Translations under genes and position numbers: made by a program
Notes under the pieces: generated by a model
What the model was told of the DNA's origin: nothing
Databases searched by the model: none
The model's input: only the letters and a program-made list of their open reading frames with translations
Source: Rugamonas apoptosis
GTDB lineage: Bacteria; Pseudomonadota; Gammaproteobacteria; Burkholderiales; Burkholderiaceae_D
Assembly (NCBI RefSeq): GCF_014042355.1
Contig: NZ_JACEZU010000003.1
Span: 248,001 to 312,000, forward strand
Direction: 5' to 3'
DNA length: 64,000 bases
In this document: positions 23,639 to 31,140 of the stretch, in pieces
How positions within the stretch are numbered: position 1 is the first letter of the stretch
Layout: every line of letters begins with the position of its first letter

Positions 23639-24232
23639 TCAAGGCACTGGTGGCCTTCCTGTGACCGCTTCGTAGGTACGGGCGAGAATAGCCATTTCGT
23701 TAATGATTGCTGTATTGAATTTATTCACTGTCTCGCGAAGCGATTCCTTCGTGTGAGCGCCAGTCTTGGAAATCATTCCGGAGTAAAGATCTGAGACCAT
23801 TATGACGGTCCGCGCGATACAGTGTGCGTCTCCCTCATGCAAGTCTTCGAATGAAATTGACTCCAGCCCACGAAGGGCAATGGCAAGGCGGTGTTCCTGA
23901 TACTCGAAAGCTCCATTAAGCATTGTCTTTTTGCTCAATGCAACCTCAAATTCGTTAAGAATTTTGCGAACATGAAGCCCATGCATGACTGCGAGCAATA
24001 TGCGATTTGCGCGAAGATCATTTCGTCGCTCTTGTTGTGCCTCTCGCTCCCTCTGTGTTTGCATTCTTGCAATGGTGAATGCACCGAGGATCGCTGTAAT
24101 CGACCCAACAGCCTGAACCCACGCGGCAAGACCATATTTAGCGTCAGGCCAAGCGTACGCAAGAAAGAAGCAAATTATCACAAGCGCGATGAGCATCAAC
24201 ACGATTTCAAATGCGTTTCGGATATATTGCAT
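23639..24232 (-). CDS. Hypothetical membrane-anchored protein
   Basis: A 197-residue protein. Two N-terminal hydrophobic helices (about residues 8-27 and 35-56) are followed by a basic, Gln/Arg-rich stretch (MQTQREREAQQERRND) and a cytosolic helical domain. This layout, two helices then a soluble helical part, occurs in phage and defence-type cargo proteins, but I cannot name a family. It is convergent with the preceding gene and alone on its strand. Confidence 0.6.
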   Translation of the reverse strand: MQYIRNAFEIVLMLIALVIICFFLAYAWPDAKYGLAAWVQAVGSITAILGAFTIARMQTQREREAQQERRNDLRANRILLAVMHGLHVRKILNEFEVALSKKTMLNGAFEYQEHRLAIALRGLESISFEDLHEGDAHCIARTVIMVSDLYSGMISKTGAHTKESLRETVNKFNTAIINEMAILARTYEAVTGRPPVP

Positions 24233-24451
24233 GCGATTCCCATATCTATTTCCTCATGAGAATATTACCATGAGGTTACTTTTTTACCACCTTCAGGATA
24301 TTGGCGCGCTGCGGCTCCCAGCCCTCCGGGCGGTCACTGCTGTTTGCGATTAGCGCCATAGGCGATGATTTGGCGGTTGAATGCAAGGTGACGCCGCTCT
24401 TCGCGGGGGCATACAGCACGGCAAGATCATTTTATGAACTAGGAGACATTG

Positions 24452-24859
24452 ATGGAAATGACGGAGCACGACAAAGCGGAACTCCAATCGCATCACGCCC
24501 ATCGCATAGAAACTTACAAATCTATGATTTCGATTTCGGTGGAAGGATTCAAGTACACGGCCTTGCTCAACGGCGGAGCTGCGGCTGGCATGATCGCGAC
24601 CATCGACAAACTGCGCAATGCGATGCTCCCAGGGCCCATGCAGATAGCCATGCTCCTCTTCGTGGCTGGGCTTGGCCTAAACGGTTTCGCAATCGCGTTT
24701 TCGTATGTGACCCAAATGGCGCTCTACAACGAATCGATAAAGAGACTTCGCGATGGCCAACACAGTTGGCCGCTGAACATCTCGGTTGCCTGCTTCGTCG
24801 GCAGCCTGCTGGCTTTTTGTGCTGGAGCAATTGTCGCTGTAAATGGGTTGAAGCCTTAA
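24452..24859 (+). CDS. Hypothetical membrane protein
   Basis: A 135-residue protein from ATG 24452 with AGGAG six bases upstream. A charged N-terminus (MEMTEHDKAELQSHH) is followed by hydrophobic segments at about residues 38-50, 64-86 and 110-130. It resembles short three-helix proteins common in phage islands. Function unknown. A 7-bp-stem hairpin (GCCCAGC...GCTGGGC, 24911-24929) follows the gene. Confidence 0.6.
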   Translation: MEMTEHDKAELQSHHAHRIETYKSMISISVEGFKYTALLNGGAAAGMIATIDKLRNAMLPGPMQIAMLLFVAGLGLNGFAIAFSYVTQMALYNESIKRLRDGQHSWPLNISVACFVGSLLAFCAGAIVAVNGLKP

Positions 24860-25036
24860 ATTCAGTTGGTTTTGTCGGCTGACGCCAACGAAGCGCCAAG
24901 AAAGCAAAATGCCCAGCGCTCGGCTGGGCTCGGTTCCTCGGTGCGCTCGTTCAGGTACCGCGTTGCGCCGGCATCAACTTACCATCGAGCGCCGCCAGAC
25001 GAATGCCGGGTGACTCGCTTGCCGCTATCGGCCGCG

Positions 25037-25240
25037 TCAGGATTTGTCCTGGCGGTCACGGTGCTCCCCCGTCACAAGGCGCAGCGCCGGCGTGATACGG
25101 CGCGGGAACTCGCTGGCCATGCCCTCCATGCATACCAAATTGTCGCGTTGGCATTCGTCATCCATCCTCCGGAAGGCATCTAGCCAGCGCCTCTCCGCAT
25201 AGGTGAGTGGCTGCTCAGATGGCGGCGTGATGGTCTTCAT
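25037..25240 (-). CDS. Small protein, paralogue of the next gene
   Basis: A 67-residue protein from ATG 25240 with GAGGTG upstream. It aligns with the neighbouring 62-residue protein over its full length: MKT..PP..., LTYAERRWLDAFRRMDDE against LTVYEQRLLSAYRRMDAE, then A.E.P.R...LRL..G. The pair arose by tandem duplication. It is predicted to be soluble and helical. The two genes overlap by 4 bases. Function unknown. Confidence 0.6.
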   Translation of the reverse strand: MKTITPPSEQPLTYAERRWLDAFRRMDDECQRDNLVCMEGMASEFPRRITPALRLVTGEHRDRQDKS

Positions 25241-25425
25241 TTCGCACCTCCAATCAGAAGCCGAAGCACAGGGGCGTGGCGATGCGGGTACTCCCGCGCA
25301 TAACAATCGGCGATGGCTTGCAAGTCCAGTTTGCTCTCAGCGTCCATCCTGCGATAGGCGCTCAACAGACGCTGCTCGTAGACGGTGAGCGTTTGTGCTG
25401 GCGGCGGTGGTTGAACGGTCTTCAT
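25237..25425 (-). CDS. Small protein, paralogue of the previous entry
   Basis: A 62-residue protein, MKTVQPPPPAQTLTVYEQRL followed by LSAYRRMDAESKLDLQAIAD. It shares the YE.R.L.A.RRMD.E pattern with the gene after it. Its ATG overlaps the stop of the upstream DUF551-like gene (ATGA type), so the small genes form one translationally coupled run. Function unknown. Confidence 0.6.
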   Translation of the reverse strand: MKTVQPPPPAQTLTVYEQRLLSAYRRMDAESKLDLQAIADCYAREYPHRHAPVLRLLIGGAK

Positions 25426-26108
25426 TTTGTGACTCCTTCGGGAGCCTGAATTTCTTGCCAGTGCGTGACAACGTCGTTGCCCAAGCGGAGACCATCATAT
25501 TTCGAGAACCAGCAGTTCTCATCCGTGCAGTAGAAGGCTGCAGTGGGCTGTTGCTCTGCAGTGTTCCAGACGAGAACATCGCGGTTGCTATCGGGTGTGG
25601 CGCCGGTCGCCACAGGCATCCAGCCGTTACGGTCAACGCCGATGTTGTTGGGCGTGGAGTTCGCCGCGCCGCCGGTGGCGTGCAACTGCCGGGCAATGGC
25701 GCCGATGTCGTCGATGAAGCGCTTTGCACCCCGAATGGCGGCGTTTGCGCCGCTGTCGGCCACACCAGGCAGTCGGTCAAGTGCGAGCCGCAACAGGTCG
25801 TTCGCCGTCTCAATCGCGCATTCGATATCATCGGCCGCATCACTAACACCGTACACCTCGCCGTCGAAGGTAGTCACCCAGGCGGCCAGAAGTTTTTCGC
25901 GCTCGCTATGGTTGAGGGCGCTGCCTTCCAGAACGTCGCGAACTTCGTCGCGGCAGCTGTCACGCCACGCCATCAAACTGGAGACGTTGCGCAAATCGGC
26001 TTCGTTGTCGTTCCATGCCGCTGCTTGGCTCAGCGCGGACGAACTCATACTGGCGACGGTATGGGCTACCACCTTTTTAGCCACTGCTGCGGTGGTACGG
26101 GCGCTCAT
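25422..26108 (-). CDS. Phage-type protein with DUF551-like C-terminus
   Basis: A 228-residue protein from ATG 26108, which overlaps the upstream stop by 4 bases. The N-terminal 140 residues are helical and unknown. The C-terminal part (NGWMPVATGATPD, VLVWNT, AAFYCTDENCWF, VVTHWQEIQAPEGV) matches the layout of the DUF551 domain, frequent in phage genomes and without known function. Lengthy Ala-rich helices suggest a soluble protein. Confidence 0.65.
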   Translation of the reverse strand: MSARTTAAVAKKVVAHTVASMSSSALSQAAAWNDNEADLRNVSSLMAWRDSCRDEVRDVLEGSALNHSEREKLLAAWVTTFDGEVYGVSDAADDIECAIETANDLLRLALDRLPGVADSGANAAIRGAKRFIDDIGAIARQLHATGGAANSTPNNIGVDRNGWMPVATGATPDSNRDVLVWNTAEQQPTAAFYCTDENCWFSKYDGLRLGNDVVTHWQEIQAPEGVTK

Positions 26109-26491
26109 GCTCGCACCTGTTCGTTCAGTTTGTCGGCGGTCAATGCGATATCCTCGCTGATGCCTTCGCACACCGTGGCCACCATGTTAGTCAGAGCGCT
26201 GATCGCGGTGTTGCTGAGCGGGGGCTCGGAGGCGTCTTCAGGGTTATAGCAGTCTTCGAGCACGGGATTGCCCCCGACGATGCGCATCACGACGCCCATG
26301 CCTGCGCAAAGCTGCTGAATTCGATTAAGGCGTTCCATCAACAGCCCAGCGTTCGGTGATGCTTCTTTGTTTTGCTGGATCGTCGACTCCCAGAAAGACA
26401 TGTAATTATCCTCCAGCGAGTTTTTGTGCTGCGTCAGCGGTTGAACCGTTGTACCTGCAATTGCATCTGCGTTGCTGAATTGATTCATCAT
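26105..26491 (-). CDS. Hypothetical protein
   Basis: A 128-residue soluble, acidic protein (or 127 from the second ATG) with GGAGA upstream. Its middle is helical (LLMERLNRIQQLCAGMGVVM). No family recognised. First of a four-gene, 4-bp-overlap run with the DUF551-like gene and the two small paralogues. Confidence 0.6.
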   Translation of the reverse strand: MMNQFSNADAIAGTTVQPLTQHKNSLEDNYMSFWESTIQQNKEASPNAGLLMERLNRIQQLCAGMGVVMRIVGGNPVLEDCYNPEDASEPPLSNTAISALTNMVATVCEGISEDIALTADKLNEQVRA

Positions 26492-26691
26492 GGTATCTCT
26501 CCAAAAAGTTCAGGACATACGGGCCCAGCCAGTGCGGGGATGCCTGGTGGTGGGACATTTCTACTGCGGGATAAACCACAGTTGACTGCGTGTTTGCAGG
26601 CGGCCAGATTACCTACCAGCTTCATCTGCAGGAAGGGCCCAGTTCGAGCGCAGTTGGGACCTTCCTAATTTCGATGAACAGGTGCAGGTGC

Positions 26692-27000
26692 CTATTTGGT
26701 CGTGAGGGATTCGGCCTGGGCGCGGCGCCAGAGCGCATGGCCTTCCGCTACGCCAGCATAAAATGCATCGTCCTCGGCAGATGCCGGGTCATACAGGCGC
26801 GCGATACGGCGGCCCTCGATGCGGAACGCCAGCGCGGCACGGACGCCGTTCTTGTAGGAGGTGCTGCGTGGGTCGCGCGGGACGCTGAATGCGGCTTGGA
26901 AAAGCTGTTCGACGGTCGCGGCCGGTGTCGCTTGGAGTACTGCGGGTGGGAGTAAGGCTGGCGCGGCGCTGGCGCCGGGCGTGAGGGTGCTATTGACCAT
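26692..27000 (-). CDS. Hypothetical protein
   Basis: A 102-residue protein from ATG 27000, with GGAGG at proper distance. A Pro/Ala-rich start (PGASAAPALLPPAVLQATPA) precedes a compact region ending DPASAEDDAFYAGVAEGHAL. No family recognised. The 200 bases between it and the next gene on the strand contain no gene. Confidence 0.6.
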   Translation of the reverse strand: MVNSTLTPGASAAPALLPPAVLQATPAATVEQLFQAAFSVPRDPRSTSYKNGVRAALAFRIEGRRIARLYDPASAEDDAFYAGVAEGHALWRRAQAESLTTK

Positions 27001-27338
27001 AATGGCCTCCTGTGCGGTTGATGAACCGCTCAACCCGCTTCCAAACGGGGTGAGCAGCGATGACAAGGTTGGAAGACCGGCGCACAGGGTACCGGCAGGC
27101 GTGAGCCTCCCCACCACCGCCGCTCATTGAAGGCACGACGTGGTACGGACGAAAAAATACCGCCTATTGGCGGTCGTCCGCCTATGCATTCGGGCTTCCA
27201 AACCCGTTCCCCTCTTTCTCGGGGATGATTAAGAATAGTCCTGCAACTGGCGCCGCGTCAAGCAGAAGTTGCGGTGATATTTTGAGAGATTTCTCGGTGC
27301 TGATGTTTATAGAATGTCTGGAACGCTAGAAAGGGCGC
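27001..27338. other. Intergenic control region between divergent genes
   Basis: This 338-base stretch separates the leftward gene block from the rightward gene at 27339. It contains the short inverted repeat CCGCCTATTGGCGG at about 27162-27175. No clear promoter pair could be fixed by eye. It probably holds both promoters. Confidence 0.4.
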
Positions 27339-27806
27339 ATGATGAAATTTCTAAAGTGGCTTGCCATCGTCGTTCTCTTGGTGCCTGTACTGTTGGTCGC
27401 TGGGTTTTATGTGCGGAACAAGGCAGTAGGGCCTGCGGGTTGGGCCGAGGACAATACCATTAAGACGCTCAGGGCGCGAATGAAAGACCCAGATTCGATG
27501 GTTATTCGTTCATCTTACTTCGTGCGAAAAGTAGCGGCGTCAGGCGATGTGGAAATTGCGATGTGTGGGATTGTTGATGGGAAAAACAGCTTTGGCGGCT
27601 TCACGGGTGGCACCCGGTTTGTCTCGGTCAGTACGGATTATAAAAATACCGAGACCTTCGACACGCACATCGTGCAGATGGACGAATCAAGTTCATCTGA
27701 TCGTGCAGCCGCACAATCGCTGCATCGCGTAACTCCATTCGAGGAGGTGTACTGGAACGGGCACTGCGTGGACGATGCGCATCCGGCCCTTGTAGCCGAG
27801 AACTGA
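27339..27806 (+). CDS. Membrane-anchored protein related to the chromosomal lipoprotein at 55016
   Basis: The protein is 155 residues (154 from the second ATG), with AAAGGG upstream. An N-terminal anchor (LKWLAIVVLLVPVLLVAG) is followed by an exported domain. The stretch RMKDPDSMVIRSSYFVRK, then MCGIVDGKNSFGGFTGG and RFVSV, matches KILEPSSAQFRNQFIGKK, CGEVNAKDAFGAYIGF and RYISV in the lipoprotein at 55016-55357. The two thus share a domain, one copy on the element and one on the chromosome. Function unknown. Confidence 0.65.
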   Translation: MMKFLKWLAIVVLLVPVLLVAGFYVRNKAVGPAGWAEDNTIKTLRARMKDPDSMVIRSSYFVRKVAASGDVEIAMCGIVDGKNSFGGFTGGTRFVSVSTDYKNTETFDTHIVQMDESSSSDRAAAQSLHRVTPFEEVYWNGHCVDDAHPALVAEN

Positions 27807-27893
27807 AACCGAGCACGGTCAACGTTCTTCTATCCCTTCAGATGGTACTCGCGGTCATCTCCTCAAAAAACGATTTTTCTATCCTGCACGCGC

Positions 27894-27958
27894 AAAAAAA
27901 ACTCTGAGCAGCCGGTTTTTAAAGCTGGCGGCTGTAGAGATTTTCACCCCCTACCCCC
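27894..27958 (+). repeat. Degenerate repeat, copy 1 (candidate cos-type sequence)
   Basis: Poly-A, ACTCTGAGCA, CCGGTTTT, then TAGAGATTTTCA and CCCCCTACCCCC. The same order of parts recurs, in the same orientation, just upstream of the small terminase (31141-31205). Sequence between the blocks differs. Confidence 0.4.
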
Positions 27959-28180
27959 TAGCGTTGGGTGGCTGCTGCGCGCCTCGCCAAAGCTCGCTCA
28001 ATTGTGAGCCGACGGTCGAGCTCACCACTAAAGCAAAATTCCTGCATTTAATCCCCACCTGTCGCAAGCCCCTTCGAAGCCCCTCAAAAGGGGTTTTCGA
28101 GCCCAGCCCCGCAACAAGCGTTCAACGCTCGCTGGAACCCAGCTGGAACCGGCTGGGTTTTCAGCTACTAACGCTCCGAG

Positions 28181-28244
28181 CGTTACCTCTAGCGTTACCC
28201 CGGCGTTACCTGTGACGTCACTGCAGCGTCACCGTAACGTCACC
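28181..28244 (+). repeat. Six iterons CGTYAC(C) at 11-12 base spacing
   Basis: CGTTACC at 28181, 28193 and 28204; CGTCAC at 28216; CGTCACC at 28227 and 28238. The steps of 12, 11, 12, 11 and 11 bases put every copy on the same face of the helix. It looks like a binding array for a replication initiator or repressor. Confidence 0.7.
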
Positions 28245-28250
28245 GCGCGC

Positions 28251-28291
28251 GTCCGCATTGTGTCCGCTGGCAGTGCGGACAAGATGCGGAC
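28251..28291. repeat. Nested inverted repeat
   Basis: Outer arms GTCCGCAT (28251-28258) and ATGCGGAC (28284-28291) enclose inner arms TGTCCGC (28261-28267) and GCGGACA (28275-28281) around TGGCAGT. It directly follows the six iterons, as an origin-type hairpin might. Confidence 0.65.
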
Positions 28292-28507
28292 AGGACAGGA
28301 ATAGCGTTCGCAAGGGGGTAGCGTTTCGTTATACCCTTTGGCCCCGTTGCCACCGGCGCCGTCCACGCGTTGGCTGTGGGGTCGTGAAGCGCTACCCCAT
28401 CATCGACAGCGCGCGCCGGCAAGGAGGTGCAAGAACGGCACCCCCTTCAAACTGCTGGCGGTGAGCGCTCGCGAAGCCTCGCGCGTCCTCAGCGAAATTA
28501 CCTTAGG

Positions 28508-28535
28508 ACCGTCTCGGATATTTTGCCGAGACGGT
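28508..28535. terminator. Perfect 10-bp hairpin
   Basis: ACCGTCTCGG (28508-28517) pairs with CCGAGACGGT (28526-28535) around an eight-base AT-rich loop. It is followed by TATTA rather than a T-run. Terminator or RNA-stability element. Confidence 0.5.
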
Positions 28536-28746
28536 TATTAGGCGCTGTACAGTAGCACGCCCTCATGTTTGCACGTCGTTAATAACTACTCGCAAAGCCG
28601 CGCTGACCAACGGCGGCGCCAGGCCGCTGGACCGGGCTTGCCCGTGACGGATAGTCACACGCCGATTTGCGGATTACCGATGTTCACTCGCGCCCGGGCC
28701 CGTGTACATACGGGAAAATCACACATGTAGGACTAGGCCAGCTATT

Positions 28747-29295
28747 TACCAGAATATCTGGTATTGAGAAGGTGCCAGCCAAATACCGGGGAAACCGGTA
28801 TTTGCGAGGGACTAAATGTCACCCGCAAATCTGCGCCCCTCTTAAAGAGGGTTGCAAAGCAGTGATGGCTGGCAGTGGGCTGCTTTGACGCGTGCGGCAC
28901 GCGTCAGGCACGCGTGGCTGACGCGTCGGCGTCGATATGGGATTTCCCATACCTGGGGCAAAGTGGGATTTTCCCACTTCGAGGCGATGTCGGATTTCCT
29001 GCTTCGGTAAGCACCAAGGGCAAGTTCCGTTCTGGTCCTTGGTGATGATTCCCGGTTGCGCGGGAACCTTCTGGGGGCAAGATCCGGACGGCCTCCTTGA
29101 ATTTCAGGAGGGGTCACATCCGATGTGAGTGGTGATGGCACGGCGCCGGCACGTTCCTAGAAATTCAGGCCCGCGCGGCACTGGGGGCAATCTCCTAGAA
29201 TTTCAGGAGAAGTCCAGGCCAGCCAGTGCCTGTCGCAGGACGGCGCCCAGCTAGTCCCAAATCGGGACGGGGTGTCCTAAATCGGGACGGGGCAA
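28747..29295. repeat. Array of sequence-diverse palindromes with constant GGGGCAA motif
   Basis: Palindromes include TACCAGAATATCTGGTA (28747), a 9-bp-stem hairpin at 28781-28803, GACGCGTGCGGCACGCGTC (28887), ATGGGATTTCCCAT (28937), AAGTGGGATTTTCCCACTT (28961), TTCCCG/CGGGAA (29049-29066), CTCCTTGAATTTCAGGAG (29093), TCACATCCGATGTGA (29114), CCTAGAAATTCAGG (29156), CTCCTAGAATTTCAGGAG (29192), GTCCCAAATCGGGAC (29254) and GTCCTAAATCGGGAC (29274). CTGGGG(G)CAA stands between paired palindromes at 28953, 29071 and 29181, and GGGGCAA again at 29289. Many have an A/T core and GC-rich arms, and variants recur in pairs. Confidence 0.75.
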
Positions 29296-29341
29296 GGCCG
29301 AATTTACCGCCGACGTACGGCACCGACCGGAGAACTTCTGC

Positions 29342-29671
29342 TTAATCGCTCAGCGACCGGCAGAGTTCGAGAAGTTCGATGTCATAGCCGTCAGCGCTGA
29401 CTAGGATCAAGTGGGAACGCCGGGCCGGTAACCACCCAACTTCGTCCAATAATTCAAGTGCAGTGTCTCGAAACTCTTCAATTTCTTCTGGTGGTGTCGC
29501 CTCCAATGCTTTGCGCGCATAGTATGTGCATGCCATGGCAGCATGCGCGACAGCGTAGGAATATTGATCCCGCCATAGGCCGCGAGCCCATAGGTGCCCA
29601 GAAATGCGGTAAAAAGCGGGATGTCCATTGGCGGGCATCCAATCCGGTGGCACTGGTCTATCCGTTTGCAT
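29342..29671 (-). CDS. Hypothetical protein at the end of the main leftward block
   Basis: A 109-residue protein from ATG 29671 (MQTDRPVPPDWMPANGHPAF). It is helical with many aromatic residues (WARGLWRDQYSYAVAHAAM) and an acidic middle (PPEEIEEFRDTALELLDEV). No family recognised. A single arm-like repeat TTGTAGGCACC lies upstream at 29727-29737. Reading beyond its stop leads into the palindrome array. Confidence 0.55.
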   Translation of the reverse strand: MQTDRPVPPDWMPANGHPAFYRISGHLWARGLWRDQYSYAVAHAAMACTYYARKALEATPPEEIEEFRDTALELLDEVGWLPARRSHLILVSADGYDIELLELCRSLSD

Positions 29672-29781
29672 GGCTTTCCCCGTTTTGGCGAATCGGTTTG
29701 CCGGTTTGTACTTTAACAATGATACCTTGTAGGCACCAACCACAAAGAGTTTTTAGACGGTACGGCTATACGCCGGCTGGC

Positions 29782-29876
29782 GTGCTGGTCGGAATTTTTC
29801 GGCGAGTATTGCTGGCCTGAGATTTTAGGTGAGTGCTGACCCAAAATTTTGGGCAAGTGCTGCTGGGCTGAAGTTT
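29782..29876. repeat. Four tandem ~25-bp units with variable palindromes
   Basis: Units of about 25 bases, each TGCTG(G), a palindrome-like stretch with A/T core, then (G/A)AGTG or similar. The cores are GGAATTTTTCGG, CCTGAGATTTTAGG, CCCAAAATTTTGGG (perfect, 29840-29853) and GGCTGAAGTTTAAGCC. The constant parts differ from GGGGCAA of the larger array, but the principle of a constant motif plus changing palindrome is the same. Confidence 0.65.
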
Positions 29877-29952
29877 AAGCCGAGCGACCGGACAAACTAT
29901 CGGTGCCGTCCAGTCGCTGGACGTCATCGGAAGCGGCGCGCCGCGCCGGAAC

Positions 29953-30258
29953 TCAGCCGGTGGTCGGCAGTAGCACCGCCGTACCGTCCAGGTCGATGAC
30001 GTCTGCAGAATCCAAGTGGCCGCGCTGCTTCGCGCAGGCCTTGGCCAAGGCGCGCAAGGCAGCCAACTCCTTGCGCTTGAGCTCCGTCAACTGGCGCGCA
30101 GCGTTTCCCTGCTGAGTGTAGGCCGGCGAAAATATCGACAAGCCTTCGGCTTTGAGCTGCTTCTCCAAGCGGCGTTTCTCGGCGCCGATGGCCATGCGGC
30201 GTGCGTGGGCGGTATGCCACTGCAGGACAGCGTGAACTAGTTCGCGTTCGTGGCTCAT
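29953..30258 (-). CDS. Hypothetical protein, coiled-coil type
   Basis: A 101-residue basic helical protein (MAIGAEKRRLEKQLKAEG, QLTELKRKELAALRALAKAC) that likely forms a coiled coil. It starts one base after the stop of the upstream gene and belongs to the terminase-side gene run. No family recognised. Confidence 0.55.
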   Translation of the reverse strand: MSHERELVHAVLQWHTAHARRMAIGAEKRRLEKQLKAEGLSIFSPAYTQQGNAARQLTELKRKELAALRALAKACAKQRGHLDSADVIDLDGTAVLLPTTG

Positions 30259-30259
30259 G

Positions 30260-30793
30260 TCAGCTCCGTTTGGTGGCCGGCCGGCGGGCGCGGTTCGCCG
30301 GCTCGGCCTGCGGTTTCAATAGCTTCGCCTCACCAGGGAAAAGCAGCCCGTGGCGTTTCAGGTATGCGGCCTGGCTCTCCCACACTGGCGGGTCAGCGAG
30401 AAGGGCTGGGTCATCGTCGTCCAGATTAGAGGCGGGAATGCCGAAATTGCTGGCGCAGTAGAACGGCTCCGGTTCAACGGGCGAGCCACCAACCTGCAGG
30501 CGTGGGCACGGCGCCGGCCACGGTTCGCCGTCAGGATCATCCTCGTTGGGGAATAGCTCGCATGGCGCGTCGTACTTCCACCAAAAGCTGGGCCGGGTGC
30601 CTGGATGCTTCGTCACCCATTCGGCAAGGATGGCGTCTTTGTGCTGGGTCCACAGATCAAGCCACATTTTGTCACGTCGGATTAACCTAACGAATTTGTT
30701 CTTAGGCTCCTGGTCAGTCAGATATGCCCATTGATCGGGATCGATAGGCGGCCCACGACGGCCACGCACGGTGCGTTTTCGGTTCGTCGGCAT
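30260..30793 (-). CDS. Hypothetical phage protein downstream of small terminase
   Basis: A 177-residue protein rich in Trp and Pro (HPGTRPSFWWKYDAPCELFP) with a basic start (MPTNRKRTVRGRRGPP) and basic end. Such proteins sit next to P27-type small terminases in proteobacterial prophages. Their role is not known to me. It follows the small terminase gene after one base. Confidence 0.6.
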   Translation of the reverse strand: MPTNRKRTVRGRRGPPIDPDQWAYLTDQEPKNKFVRLIRRDKMWLDLWTQHKDAILAEWVTKHPGTRPSFWWKYDAPCELFPNEDDPDGEPWPAPCPRLQVGGSPVEPEPFYCASNFGIPASNLDDDDPALLADPPVWESQAAYLKRHGLLFPGEAKLLKPQAEPANRARRPATKRS

Positions 30794-30794
30794 G

Positions 30795-31121
30795 TCATTT
30801 CCCAGGTTGCCGGCCCGGCTTGCCGATTGGCTCCAGGTCGAGATTCAGGGCTTTCAAGGCGCTGATCATTGCGGCGCGCGAGTCGCGCTCGATGGTGGTC
30901 GCCGGGTTCGGCCGTAGTTGGCCAAAACGGTCTTCGGTGACGATGCCGTGCTGAGTAATGAGTGCCGCTGCTTCGGTCATGCGGTCCATTGCGCGCATTG
31001 CCGTTTCAAGCAGGAGCAATCCGGCCTGGTCGTCAATTCCGTATTCGTCGGTCAGCTTGTTCCACCAGGCTTTTGCCAGCGCGGACAGTCCTTTCGGTGC
31101 GGCGTGAATGGAATTTTTCAA
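30795..31121 (-). CDS. P27-family small terminase subunit
   Basis: Recognises phage-type DNA for packaging. The 108-residue protein has the P27 pattern: PKGLSALAKAWWNKLTDEYG, LLETAMRAMDRMTEAA, a GIVTEDRFGQLRPNP turn and ERDSRAAMISALKALNLDLE. Start is TTG 31121 with AAGGA upstream; ATG-like codons further up would run through the poly-A and CCCCCTACCCC sequence and are unlikely. In ordinary phages the large terminase comes next, but here it does not. Satellites often use their own small subunit to redirect a helper phage's motor. Confidence 0.8.
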   Translation of the reverse strand: MKNSIHAAPKGLSALAKAWWNKLTDEYGIDDQAGLLLLETAMRAMDRMTEAAALITQHGIVTEDRFGQLRPNPATTIERDSRAAMISALKALNLDLEPIGKPGRQPGK

Positions 31122-31140
31122 AGCAAATCCTTCGATAAAT

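Larger units (their letters stand above)
27807..29341. other. Gene-free, palindrome-rich centre of the element
   Basis: About 1.5 kb without any gene that has codon structure or a start signal, in an element that is otherwise packed. Besides the parts listed separately it holds short perfect palindromes such as AGCGTTCAACGCT (about 28117), AACCCAGC...GCTGGGTT (about 28137-28160), AACGCTCCGAGCGTT (28170-28184), GGGGTAGCG (28316) with CGCTACCCC (28390), and CGGGCTTGCCCG (about 28633). It could hold a replication origin, packaging signals or noncoding RNAs. Confidence 0.6.

Noticed and set aside
28181..28291. Integron attC sites
   Set aside because: CGTTACC and GTAACG look a little like attC ends, but the 11-12 base step and the absence of cassettes and an integron integrase argue against it.
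28747..29295. CRISPR array
   Set aside because: There are no direct repeats of 23-40 bases with regular unique spacers, and no cas genes. The repeated parts are short (GGGGCAA) and the variable parts are palindromes.
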